A DNA stretch of 21,996 nt from Thermoanaerobacterales bacterium UBA4880 (lineage in GTDB: Bacteria; Bacillota; Thermoanaerobacteria; Thermoanaerobacterales; UBA4877). Below, piece by piece: positions 1 through 6,499 of this stretch. The notes under the pieces are model-generated. The model saw only the letters and a list, made by a program, of their open reading frames with translations. It was not told the origin of the DNA and did no database searches. The translations under genes and the position numbers were made by a program. Within the stretch, counting starts at the first letter, position 1; each line of letters starts with the position of its first letter. Where the stretch lies: assembly GCA_002399285.1 (NCBI GenBank), contig DHDI01000007.1:1-21996 (forward strand), in the 5' to 3' direction.

Positions 1-56
1 AGACAGGGTCCTTAATGCCGCTCTTTCCGATGTGAGCGGCATTAAGGACCCTGTCT
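1..56. repeat. Perfect 23-bp inverted repeat at the window edge
   Basis: Bases 1-23 are the exact reverse complement of bases 34-56, with a 10-base loop at 24-33. The repeat begins at base 1, the very edge of the sequence, and lies inside the pyrC frame. The right arm encodes a normal-looking family segment (SGIKDPV). The left arm translates to DRVLNAAL, which does not resemble the family. A fold-back at a contig end (chimeric read or assembly artefact) is the simplest reading; a true palindrome in the gene is possible. Confidence 0.9.
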
Positions 57-871
57 TTGCGTCCAAGGCCCTGAGATACGCGCGGCTTGCCGGCGTTCCT
101 CTCATGTTCATGCCGGAGGACTGCGGCGGCCTGATGAATGAGGGCAATTATTCCACGCTCTACGGCCTGGCCGGTATTCCCGCCGAGATCGAGGAGATAT
201 TGATAAATATCATGGCCGTGCTGTCCGAGCGGGAAGGAGTGCCCGTCCACATAATGGATATGAGCACCGCAGCATCGCTCGAAGACCTATGCCGGGGACG
301 GGAGCAGGGCGCGCCGATAACCGCCGACGTCACTCCCTATCATCTGGTATTGGACGAGAGCGAGATGGGAGATTATGATACCACGCTCAAGATAAACCCG
401 CCCCTGAGAGGGAGAAACGACGTCGAGGCGCTCAGGGACGCGGTAAGGCAGGGCAGGATAGACGCCATATCATCCGACCACAGGCCGAAGTCCAAGGTAG
501 TCAAAAATACGGAGTTTGCCAAGGCGGACTTTGGCATATCCGGCATAGAGACTGCGTTCCCCATCATCGCCACCTATCTTTTGGGCGAGGGCGTAATAGG
601 GATAAAGGACCTGGTCAGGCTGATGTCGGTAAGGCCCGCAGAGATACTGGGGCAAAAGCCGGTAAGGATGGAGGAGGGCGGCCGGGCCGATATAGTGATA
701 GCCGATATGGATAGGGAATTCACGCTGGACGGGATGATCTCCGAAAGCAACAATCCATTCCTAGGCAGCACCCTTACGGGAACGGTGATGTGCACCATAG
801 CTTCTGGCGAGGTCGCATGGGAAAGGAGCGGATCCTATGCTTATGCAGAGATTAGCGGAGGGTATAGATAG
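2..871 (+). CDS. pyrC: Dihydroorotase (class I type), C-terminal part, 5' truncated
   Basis: This is the last part of an amidohydrolase of the dihydroorotase family, third step of pyrimidine synthesis; the N-terminus with the HxH metal motif lies outside the window. Family landmarks are the run SGIKDPV then KALRYARLAG, the block VTPYHLVL (family VTPHHL), the substrate-loop motif KINPPLRG, the FGISGIETAFP block and a C-terminal RxxxGxxADIVIxD strand. The open frame runs in from the window edge. The GTG at 32 is internal to the family alignment and is not the true start. Several metal-ligand positions differ from the active family: MPED replaces HCED, HIMDMST replaces HVCHVST, and SSDHRPK replaces ATDHAPH. 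The aspartate of the last motif is kept. The enzyme may therefore be an inactive or divergent paralogue. The first 34 bases belong to an inverted repeat and may be an assembly artefact. The gene overlaps pyrF by 35 bases, which indicates one operon. Confidence 0.85.
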   Translation, partial: DRVLNAALSDVSGIKDPVFASKALRYARLAGVPLMFMPEDCGGLMNEGNYSTLYGLAGIPAEIEEILINIMAVLSEREGVPVHIMDMSTAASLEDLCRGREQGAPITADVTPYHLVLDESEMGDYDTTLKINPPLRGRNDVEALRDAVRQGRIDAISSDHRPKSKVVKNTEFAKADFGISGIETAFPIIATYLLGEGVIGIKDLVRLMSVRPAEILGQKPVRMEEGGRADIVIADMDREFTLDGMISESNNPFLGSTLTGTVMCTIASGEVAWERSGSYAYAEISGGYR

Positions 872-1694
872 GACCGGCAATCCTTCGGTCATCGGCCTGG
901 ACACCAAGACCGGCTATCTGCCCCAAGGGGTGACGGAGGTCGCCGAATTCAACAGGGGCATCATGGACGCGCTGTGCGGTGCCGTCGCGGCGGTGAAGAT
1001 ACAGATTGCCATGTATGAGGAGAGGGGCCTACGGGGCATGGCGGATTTCTTTGATGCCGCGGAGTACGCCAAGGAGAAGGGCTTCATCGTAATAGCGGAC
1101 GTAAAGAGGGGCGACATAGGAGATACCGCCGCCAGCTATTCCAAGGCGTACCTTTCCAAGGACTGCATCGACTTTGTGACGCTAAACCCGTATCTGGGAT
1201 ACGACTCCCTGCAGCCCTTCTTCGAGGACTGCGGCAGGTATGATAAGGGGGCATTCGTTCTGGTGAAGACCTCCAATAAGGGCTGCGCGGACATACAGAA
1301 CCTCATGACGGAAGGGCGGCCTCTCTATGAGGCGGTCGCGCAAAAGGTCACGGCATGGGGAAAGGGCTATATGGACGGGGAGTATTCGAGGATAGGCGGG
1401 GTGGCCGGGGCGACATACCCCGGGGAACTTAGAAGGATAAGATCGATCATGAAAGAATGCTTTTTGCTCATTCCGGGCTACGGCGCGCAGGGAGGGACCG
1501 CGGGAGACATAGCGGCCGCGCTGGACGGCAACGAGCGGGGGATACTGATAAATTCCTCCAGGAAGGTGCTGCTGGCATACAGGAAAAGCGGAAGAGACTA
1601 CAGGGACGCGGCACGAGACGAGGTATTAAGGATGAGGGAGGAGATAAGCGATGCTTTTGCAAACAGCCGAAAAGACCGGCAGGATCTTATATAA
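837..1694 (+). CDS. pyrF: Orotidine 5'-phosphate decarboxylase, PyrF type 2
   Basis: This cytoplasmic TIM-barrel enzyme decarboxylates OMP to UMP, the last step of pyrimidine synthesis. The catalytic signature DVKRGDIGDTA is intact, with Asp88, Lys90 and Asp93. SVIGLDTK near residue 20 supplies the substrate-binding aspartate and lysine, and VKIQIAMYEERG follows. Its 285 residues match the longer type 2 subfamily rather than the roughly 230-residue B. subtilis type. The ATG at 837 is preceded by AAAGGAG with an 8-base gap and overlaps the end of pyrC. The 3' end overlaps pyrK by 44 bases, so translation is probably coupled. Isoleucine is mostly ATA and arginine mostly AGG, as in the other flank genes. 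Confidence 0.95.
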   Translation: MLMQRLAEGIDRTGNPSVIGLDTKTGYLPQGVTEVAEFNRGIMDALCGAVAAVKIQIAMYEERGLRGMADFFDAAEYAKEKGFIVIADVKRGDIGDTAASYSKAYLSKDCIDFVTLNPYLGYDSLQPFFEDCGRYDKGAFVLVKTSNKGCADIQNLMTEGRPLYEAVAQKVTAWGKGYMDGEYSRIGGVAGATYPGELRRIRSIMKECFLLIPGYGAQGGTAGDIAAALDGNERGILINSSRKVLLAYRKSGRDYRDAARDEVLRMREEISDAFANSRKDRQDLI

Positions 1695-2409
1695 TGAGGA
1701 AATATCCGAGGGAATATACAGGATGGGGATAGAGGCGCCGGACATAGCGCAGGAGGCCGGGCCGGGCCAGTTTGTCCATATCCTCATAGACGACGGCGCA
1801 TATCTGCTGCGCAGGCCGTTCAGCATAAGCGGAGTCACGGACGGCGGCATAGAGCTGCTCTATAAGGTAAAGGGAATGGGCACCGGCATAATGAGAAAGA
1901 TGCCTGCGGGCGGGATGCTTGATGTAATGGGCCCGCTGGGCAACGGCTTTGACGTCATAGGCGGCAGGACGGCGGTCGTGGGCGGCGGCATAGGCCTGGC
2001 CCCGCTGGTTTACCTTACGCAGCGCTTAGACGGAGATACCGACGTATACCTTGGCTTCAATGACAAGCCCTTTGCATTGGACTGTTTCGACGGATATGAT
2101 GTCAGCATAGCGACTATGACCGGCGCATGCGGATATCGCGGAGACGTCACAAAGCTGCTTTCAGAGAAGCTGCGGGAGAGGACCTACGACAGGATATACG
2201 CCTGCGGCCCCAAGGCGATGATAAAGAGCTTAAAGCGCATAACGGACAGGCTGGGCATACCGGCGGAGGCTTCCTTTGAGGAGAGTATGGGCTGCGGCTT
2301 AGGCGCATGCATGGTCTGCAGCATCATGGTCGCAGACGGCGGCAGCCGGACATATAAGAGAGTATGCAAGGACGGACCGGTCTTTGATCTCGATAAGGTC
2401 GAAATGTAG
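1651..2409 (+). CDS. pyrK: Dihydroorotate dehydrogenase B, electron-transfer subunit PyrK
   Basis: PyrK carries FAD and a [2Fe-2S] cluster and passes electrons from class 1B dihydroorotate dehydrogenase (PyrD) to NAD. The FAD-binding RRPFSIS motif lies near residues 54-60, a glycine-rich GGGIGLAPL nucleotide loop follows near residue 110, and four C-terminal cysteines (216, 221, 224, 240) have the PyrK cluster spacing C-x4-C-x2-C-x15-C. The length of 252 residues is typical. The ATG at 1651 follows GGGAGGAG at a good distance and lies inside the end of pyrF. In many clostridial and bacillar operons pyrK is followed at once by pyrD. Here pyrE follows after 34 bases, so its catalytic partner must be encoded elsewhere. 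A general ferredoxin-NADP reductase-like role is the main alternative. Confidence 0.93.
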   Translation: MLLQTAEKTGRILYNEEISEGIYRMGIEAPDIAQEAGPGQFVHILIDDGAYLLRRPFSISGVTDGGIELLYKVKGMGTGIMRKMPAGGMLDVMGPLGNGFDVIGGRTAVVGGGIGLAPLVYLTQRLDGDTDVYLGFNDKPFALDCFDGYDVSIATMTGACGYRGDVTKLLSEKLRERTYDRIYACGPKAMIKSLKRITDRLGIPAEASFEESMGCGLGACMVCSIMVADGGSRTYKRVCKDGPVFDLDKVEM

Positions 2410-2443
2410 AGGGTAAATAATATAACACGGGGAGAAGATAAAT

Positions 2444-3019
2444 ATGACGGGAAATATAATAGATATACTCACGGAGACGGGAGCGCTGCTGCAGGGACAC
2501 TTTCTGCTGACGTCCGGCGTTCACTCCGATAAATACGTACAGTGCGCCAAGGTGACCCAGCATCCCAAAGAGTGCGAGGAGATATGCGGCGCGATGGCGG
2601 CCAGCTTCATAGATAAAGGGGTGGACGTGGTCGTCGGCCCGGCCGTGGGCGGTATACTGGTGTCCTACGAGGTGGCTAAAAGCCTTGGGGTAAGGAGTAT
2701 CTTCGCCGAAAGGGAAAACGGAGCGTTCACATTGAGGCGGGGGTTTGAGATAAAGAAGGGCGAGAGGGTGCTGGTCGTAGAGGACGTCACCACTACGGGC
2801 GGGACGACTAAAGAGGTCATAGACATGGCACGCGTATACGGCGGCGTTGTCGTAGGGGCCACGTCCATAGTGGACAGGAGCGGCGGCAGCATCGACCTGG
2901 GCGTTCCGTTTAAGCCTCTGGTCATCATGGACTTCGATACCTACAGCCCCGATGAATGCCCTCTTTGCAGCCAGGGAGTTCCATATATAAAGCCGGGGAG
3001 CAGGCAATTGCCAAAATAG
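2444..3019 (+). CDS. pyrE: Orotate phosphoribosyltransferase
   Basis: The enzyme joins orotate to PRPP to give OMP, the step before PyrF. The PRPP-binding signature VLVVEDVTTTGGTTKE is complete. The N-terminal LLTSGVHSDKYVQCAK and the central GPAVGGILVSYEVAK also match the family, including the FAERENG substrate loop. Its 191 residues are the usual length of the short OPRT class. The ATG at 2444 is preceded by GGGGAGA. It is the last gene of the pyrimidine operon: its stop codon touches an intrinsic terminator. Confidence 0.95.
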   Translation: MTGNIIDILTETGALLQGHFLLTSGVHSDKYVQCAKVTQHPKECEEICGAMAASFIDKGVDVVVGPAVGGILVSYEVAKSLGVRSIFAERENGAFTLRRGFEIKKGERVLVVEDVTTTGGTTKEVIDMARVYGGVVVGATSIVDRSGGSIDLGVPFKPLVIMDFDTYSPDECPLCSQGVPYIKPGSRQLPK

Positions 3020-3049
3020 GTGAAGCGATCGGCATCACCTGTTTTTTTA
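3018..3049 (+). terminator. Intrinsic terminator of the pyr operon
   Basis: AGGTGA (3018-3023) pairs with TCACCT (3035-3040), and a G and seven T residues follow directly. The left arm overlaps the pyrE stop codon. This closes the pyrimidine operon before the separately transcribed HAD gene. Confidence 0.8.
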
Positions 3050-3093
3050 TGCCGTCCTGTAGCTCGGTCCCATCACCAAAAACTTTTAAAGAT

Positions 3094-3121
3094 TTAACAT
3101 TGTCAATATGTTTGCTATAAT
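3094..3121 (+). promoter_or_regulatory. Sigma-70-type promoter of the HAD gene
   Basis: TTAACA (3094-3099) and a perfect TATAAT (3116-3121) are separated by 16 bases. They lie 35-60 bases upstream of the ATG at 3156 and downstream of the pyr terminator. No PyrR-type attenuator or riboswitch was seen in this gap. Confidence 0.65.
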
Positions 3122-3155
3122 GGTATGGGATGAAAACAAAGGAGGACGGATATAA

Positions 3156-3977
3156 ATGTATCATATGCTGGTGACCGATATCGACGGCACGCTGCTGGAT
3201 AAGGACGAGAAGGTGCCGGAGGAGACGAAGCTTGTGCTTCAGGCCCTGAGGGAGCGGGGCTTTATAACCACAATAGCCACGGGAAGGCCGCTGCCCGATG
3301 CAGAGCCGGTGGCAAGAGAGATAAATATAAACGCGCCCCTTATCTGCTACAACGGCGCGCTTACGATAGATATATACACCCGGCACAGGGTAGCGGAAAG
3401 GTATATTCCGCCCGAGCTTATTGTAAAGGCGATCGGAATTCTTAGAAAATATGAATATGAGGCCAGCGTATTCCATGACGATATCGCATTGATCGGACAG
3501 TTAAACGATAAGACAAGATGGTATACGGGCATGATAAGGAAGGGCAGGCATGAGGCGGTGGGTGATCTGGAGGGATATATAGCGTCCTCCGGCATAAGTT
3601 CACCCAAGATATTTGCCATAGGAGACCGCGGAGAAAATGCGAAAGTACCCGAGGGACTGTTGAAAGAACTGTCCCGCGACTTCGAGGTGTCCTACGAAAA
3701 TATCAACCTGGAGATAAGCCTTAAGGGAGTGAATAAGGGCAGCGGCGTGAAGTCGCTGGCGGAAGCCTTTAAGGTGAATAGAGAGGACGTAATATGCATA
3801 GGCGACGGGTTCAACGACGTATCCATGCTGAAATATGCGGGGCTGGGCATAGCCATGGGCAATGCGGATGAGAATGTCAAGGCCGGTGCAGACTATACGA
3901 CGTTAGCCAACACGGAAAACGGACTTTTAAAGATAGTAAATAAGTTTGTGGTCCCTCAGGAGAAAATAGTTTTATAG
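3156..3977 (+). CDS. Cof-type HAD-superfamily phosphatase
   Basis: This is a soluble sugar-phosphate or nucleotide phosphatase of the Cof/YbjI/YidA group. HAD motif I is DIDGTLLD (nucleophile Asp8, acid/base Asp10). Motif II is TIATGRP, the conserved lysine lies near LKGVNKGSG, and motif IV is GDGFNDVSML followed by GIAMGNA. The 273-residue length and the inserted cap between motifs II and III are typical. The start is fixed by AAAGGAGGA just upstream of the ATG at 3156. It has its own promoter and terminator, so it is probably monocistronic. The family is promiscuous (phosphosugars, flavin and pyridoxal precursors), so the substrate cannot be assigned. It keeps the ATA/AGG codon habit of the flanks and so belongs to the backbone, not to the block that follows. 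Confidence 0.9.
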   Translation: MYHMLVTDIDGTLLDKDEKVPEETKLVLQALRERGFITTIATGRPLPDAEPVAREININAPLICYNGALTIDIYTRHRVAERYIPPELIVKAIGILRKYEYEASVFHDDIALIGQLNDKTRWYTGMIRKGRHEAVGDLEGYIASSGISSPKIFAIGDRGENAKVPEGLLKELSRDFEVSYENINLEISLKGVNKGSGVKSLAEAFKVNREDVICIGDGFNDVSMLKYAGLGIAMGNADENVKAGADYTTLANTENGLLKIVNKFVVPQEKIVL

Positions 3978-3994
3978 GTAAATACCGAAATTTA

Positions 3995-4133
3995 TAGAAT
4001 GGATTTTCCTGCATAGATATAAAGCAGAGTATTTGGATAGATACTTTGCTTTTTTTGTTTACTGCCGTTTGAATAGCACAACATAAGAGCGCAGCCGGAT
4101 GAAGTAAATTGGAAAATCCAATAACCTATTCTA
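3995..4133. repeat. Interrupted inverted repeat at the left edge of the catabolic block
   Basis: TAGAATGGATTTTCC (3995-4009) is matched in inverse orientation by GGAAAATCC (4111-4119) plus ATTCTA (4128-4133), with eight extra bases in the right arm. The repeat spans the HAD terminator and ends in the stop codon of the isomerase gene, just where base composition changes. It could be a relic of an insertion or chance. Confidence 0.4.
4021..4057 (+). terminator. Intrinsic terminator after the HAD gene
   Basis: A 12-base arm AAAGCAGAGTAT (4021-4032) pairs with ATACTTTGCTTT (4041-4052) with one G-U pair and an 8-base loop, followed by T residues. It ends the HAD transcript. On the minus strand it has no good U-tract, so it is a poor terminator for the isomerase gene that converges on it. 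Confidence 0.8.
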
Positions 4134-4928
4134 CTCCTTATGATTTTGGATTTGCGCCAGTACTTCATGGTACATGTTGATTGAAACGAGGCCATCACTG
4201 TCAAAATTGACGTCGGGGGCTTCGACAGAAATAGTTTTATCATAATTCTGCGAGGCTAAATAGATGCATAGATCCAACAAATATTTCCTGTCTTTTTGCC
4301 GCAGGTAAAAGCGGTTCAAGTCCTTATCCCAGGAGCAGACATGAACATGTTCTACCCGATCAAAAATGTCCGTCAATTCTTCATATTGTTCATTGGCATT
4401 GATCGAGTGGAAGACGTCCCAGACGATTTTTAAATTTGAAATATCAAGTTCTTTCACGAGATGATAAATTTCATGGGTCGAGTTGCCGAAATTACAGCTT
4501 TTAGGGTTAATTGCCTCATAAAGAATGCTTATATCGTATTTGGAGGCTTCATGAGCAGCGTATTCTAAAAATTGTTTCATCTGGACCGCTGCCGTCTCAT
4601 AAGGGAAGGATTCAGGCAGGATCCGTGCCGCGGGAGCACCGATCCCGATGTTCCGGCAGTTCAGTCCGGCAGCTCTTACGATCACTTTATCAACATATTG
4701 CGTAAGTCTTTCATTTTTTACGGAAGGTCCTACAATTGGATCCCCTTCATCGCAAAAGGAATTAAAGCCGATCACCGGAATATTGGATGCGAGGATTTGC
4801 CTTTTTGCTGCTTCCCAATCGGTATCGCCGATGCCCATAATTTCCTTTGCAGATAATTCTATAAAGTCATAGCCGAATTGCTTAGCTTTTAAAGTATTGT
4901 TGATCGAAACGCAACATCCAAATTTCAT
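4131..4928 (-). CDS. Sugar phosphate isomerase/epimerase, xylose-isomerase-like TIM barrel
   Basis: This is a cytoplasmic metal-dependent isomerase or epimerase of the AP_endonuc_2 fold, in the group that contains hydroxypyruvate isomerase, OtnI and tagatose/psicose epimerases. Barrel-strand residues typical of the metal site are visible: Glu in ILYEAIN, Asp in KIVWDVFHS, His in EHVHVCSWD and Glu in ISVEAPDV. The start is taken as the ATG at 4926-4928 because AAGGAGGAG lies 7 bases upstream; a longer frame from 4976 would overlap the regulator gene and lacks such a site. The protein is then 265 residues, normal for the family. It lies 13 bases after the DeoR-type regulator, so the two are co-transcribed. 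Context suggests it acts on the ketose or keto-acid made by the neighbouring pathway. The exact reaction is not readable. Confidence 0.85.
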   Translation of the reverse strand: MKFGCCVSINNTLKAKQFGYDFIELSAKEIMGIGDTDWEAAKRQILASNIPVIGFNSFCDEGDPIVGPSVKNERLTQYVDKVIVRAAGLNCRNIGIGAPAARILPESFPYETAAVQMKQFLEYAAHEASKYDISILYEAINPKSCNFGNSTHEIYHLVKELDISNLKIVWDVFHSINANEQYEELTDIFDRVEHVHVCSWDKDLNRFYLRQKDRKYLLDLCIYLASQNYDKTISVEAPDVNFDSDGLVSINMYHEVLAQIQNHKE

Positions 4929-4941
4929 AAAGCGCTCCTCC

Positions 4942-5697
4942 TTAGGCGATTTTAAACTGTATGTTTTTTTCGGCAAAATAGTCCAGATAATATTGCGGAA
5001 CGGTGCCGGATGTAATGATCATATAGAAATCCTCGATGCTTGCAAAGGTAATCAAAGATGTTTGATCAAACTTTGAGGAATCCATCATCAAGTAATTTTC
5101 CGAACTTCTTTTCATCATACCGGTTTTAATGATAGCTTCGGCATTATCGGGATTGGTTGCCCCTGATTTGATGGTCAGCCCTGTCGTGGCAATAAATGCC
5201 TTATTCAGATTTAAAGTGTTCAGGTAATCCCAATTCATGACGTTGATAAATGAATGTGATGAATGTTTGAGTTGAGATCCTACGACAATTACATCCCAGT
5301 TATTTATTTCGGTGACTTTCCTGATTACATGAAGATTGTTTGTCACGATGGTCAAGCTATAATTACGATCGATATAATCAACGAGCAGGGGCGTCGTTGA
5401 ACCGGAGTCGATGAATATAAGATCATTGTCTTTTATTAGTGCCGCTGCATATTCGGCAATTTTTTGCTTTTCATTCAAATTTGATAGAATACGATAATCA
5501 TACGTACTATCACTTTTTCTGGCTAAGCGCACGCCTCCGTAAAATTTTTCGACGTAATTCGAATCAGCTAGTTCATTGATATCACGGCGAACGGTATTCA
5601 TGGAGACGTTAAATTTTTCAGAGATATCCTTGACTGTTCGATAATCTACATCACTTAAATATTCTAATATTTCTTTTTTTCGCTGGCTATTGATCAT
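4942..5697 (-). CDS. DeoR/GlpR-family transcriptional regulator of the catabolic block
   Basis: The N-terminal winged helix (residues 1-55) reads RKKEILEYLSDVDYRTVKDI followed by the family recognition helix VSMNTVRRDINELADSNYVEK and a GGVRL hinge. The C-terminal DeoRC sensor, related to phosphosugar isomerases, shows the FIDSGSTT effector-binding loop, TIVTNN and the late DSSKFDQTSLI motif. At 251 residues it is full length. Proteins of this family usually repress sugar operons and are released by a phosphorylated intermediate. It is transcribed away from the PTS operon and is the natural regulator of both arms. The start at 5697 is supported by GGAGG at 5710-5714 (minus strand). Confidence 0.92.
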   Translation of the reverse strand: MINSQRKKEILEYLSDVDYRTVKDISEKFNVSMNTVRRDINELADSNYVEKFYGGVRLARKSDSTYDYRILSNLNEKQKIAEYAAALIKDNDLIFIDSGSTTPLLVDYIDRNYSLTIVTNNLHVIRKVTEINNWDVIVVGSQLKHSSHSFINVMNWDYLNTLNLNKAFIATTGLTIKSGATNPDNAEAIIKTGMMKRSSENYLMMDSSKFDQTSLITFASIEDFYMIITSGTVPQYYLDYFAEKNIQFKIA

Positions 5698-5757
5698 AAA
5701 TAAACTAATCCTCCAATTAATTCAGAAATAATAATTTGCAAATGTATGTGCGAACTA

Positions 5758-5786
5758 ATAATAACATAAATTGAGTAACTTAACAA
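5758..5786 (-). promoter_or_regulatory. Candidate promoter for the regulator-isomerase pair
   Basis: On the minus strand TTGTTA (5781-5786) and TATTAT (5758-5763) are separated by 17 bases and lie about 60 bases upstream of the regulator start. The -35 overlaps the first copy of the repeated motif, which suggests autoregulation. Confidence 0.45.
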
Positions 5787-5805
5787 TCAAATACACAATT
5801 TAAAA
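5780..5805. promoter_or_regulatory. Putative operator, copy 1
   Basis: The sequence starts TTAACAATCAAATACACAAT and matches the copy at 5940 in nearly all positions. It overlaps the candidate regulator promoter. Assigning it to the DeoR-type protein is inference from position. Confidence 0.5.
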
Positions 5806-5939
5806 CGTATATAATTATAATTTACTGTCAAATTGCCATATATGGTTGAATATGCCGTTGATTTTGTTGAAGCTACTTGTGTATTATTGTTATAGAACAA
5901 GTATTTTACTATACAGGTGCAGATCGTACTGTAATGGAT

Positions 5940-5965
5940 TTAACAATCATTTGCACAATATGAAA
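5940..5965. promoter_or_regulatory. Putative operator, copy 2
   Basis: The sequence starts TTAACAATCATTTGCACAAT, a direct repeat of copy 1 at a distance of 160 bases. It lies about 60 bases upstream of the -35 box of the PTS promoter. The spacing would suit repression by looping, which is inference. Confidence 0.5.
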
Positions 5966-6027
5966 TAATTTTATCATATGATATGGGTAAATTACAAGGT
6001 ATATTTTGATTAAGTTTGTAAATCATA

Positions 6028-6056
6028 TTGACTTTATGTATAAATTGTGGTTAAAT
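6028..6056 (+). promoter_or_regulatory. Promoter of the mannose-type PTS operon
   Basis: TTGACT (6028-6033) and TTAAAT (6051-6056) are 17 bases apart, giving a start near 6063 and a leader of only about 20 bases before the ATG at 6083. The spacer holds an inverted CACAATTTA-like element. No -24/-12 box was found here, so this PTS seems not to be of the LevR/sigma-54 controlled kind. Confidence 0.6.
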
Positions 6057-6082
6057 GTCTCTTGAAAGGATGATATAAAGAT

Positions 6083-6499
6083 ATGAAAAGAATTCTGCTT
6101 GCATCACACGGGAAGCTTGCTTTGGGATTAAAGGACACGCTTGAACTATTTATAGGCAAGAGTGACCTGATCGTAGCTGTAGGAGCTTATGTCGATTCAA
6201 CCAGCCATTATATTGAAGAGATCCAAAAATTTATCGATTCGGCAGATGACGACGGTGCCATTATCTTTACCGATATTTATGGCGGAAGTGTGAATCAACA
6301 GGTAACGAGAATGGTATTGGCCGCCGGCAAAAAAATACCGATCGTTACTTCTATGAATTTACCAATTGTGTTGTCCGTCGCACTATCTGAGGAAGAAATG
6401 ACATCTGCAGCCATAGAGCAATTGTCCAGGGATTGCATTCCTAAAGTTGTGACGCTGCAAAAGGAGGAGGAAGGTGATATGGATGCGTTCTTTGAGTGA
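6083..6499 (+). CDS. PTS mannose-family EIIA component
   Basis: This cytoplasmic protein takes phosphate from HPr and passes it to EIIB. The N-terminal MKRILLASHGKLALGL places the phospho-acceptor His at residue 9, as in other EIIA-Man domains. IIFTDIYGGSVNQQV is the conserved second motif. At 138 residues it is a complete free-standing IIA. It is the first gene of the operon, with AAAGGA upstream of the ATG. The dehydrogenase gene that follows overlaps its 3' end, which is unusual because EIIA and EIIB genes are normally adjacent. Confidence 0.93.
   Translation: MKRILLASHGKLALGLKDTLELFIGKSDLIVAVGAYVDSTSHYIEEIQKFIDSADDDGAIIFTDIYGGSVNQQVTRMVLAAGKKIPIVTSMNLPIVLSVALSEEEMTSAAIEQLSRDCIPKVVTLQKEEEGDMDAFFE

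Larger units (their letters stand above)
5698..6082. promoter_or_regulatory. Divergent AT-rich control region between regulator and PTS operon
   Basis: This 385-base gap holds no gene. It contains the two divergent promoters and two copies of a 26-base AT-rich motif (5780-5805 and 5940-5965), both starting TTAACAATCA and continuing with a CACAAT core. A third, inverted CACAATTTA-like element (6041-6053) overlaps the -10 region of the PTS promoter. These are listed separately. Confidence 0.75.

Noticed and set aside
2324..3476. Long minus-strand frames opposite pyrE and the HAD gene
   Set aside because: The plus-strand genes are full-length family members; these frames are low-quality shadows.
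5698..6082. A LevR-type sigma-54 promoter for the mannose-family PTS
   Set aside because: No TGGCA-N7-TTGC spacing is present; a sigma-70-like box and a DeoR-type regulator explain the control better.
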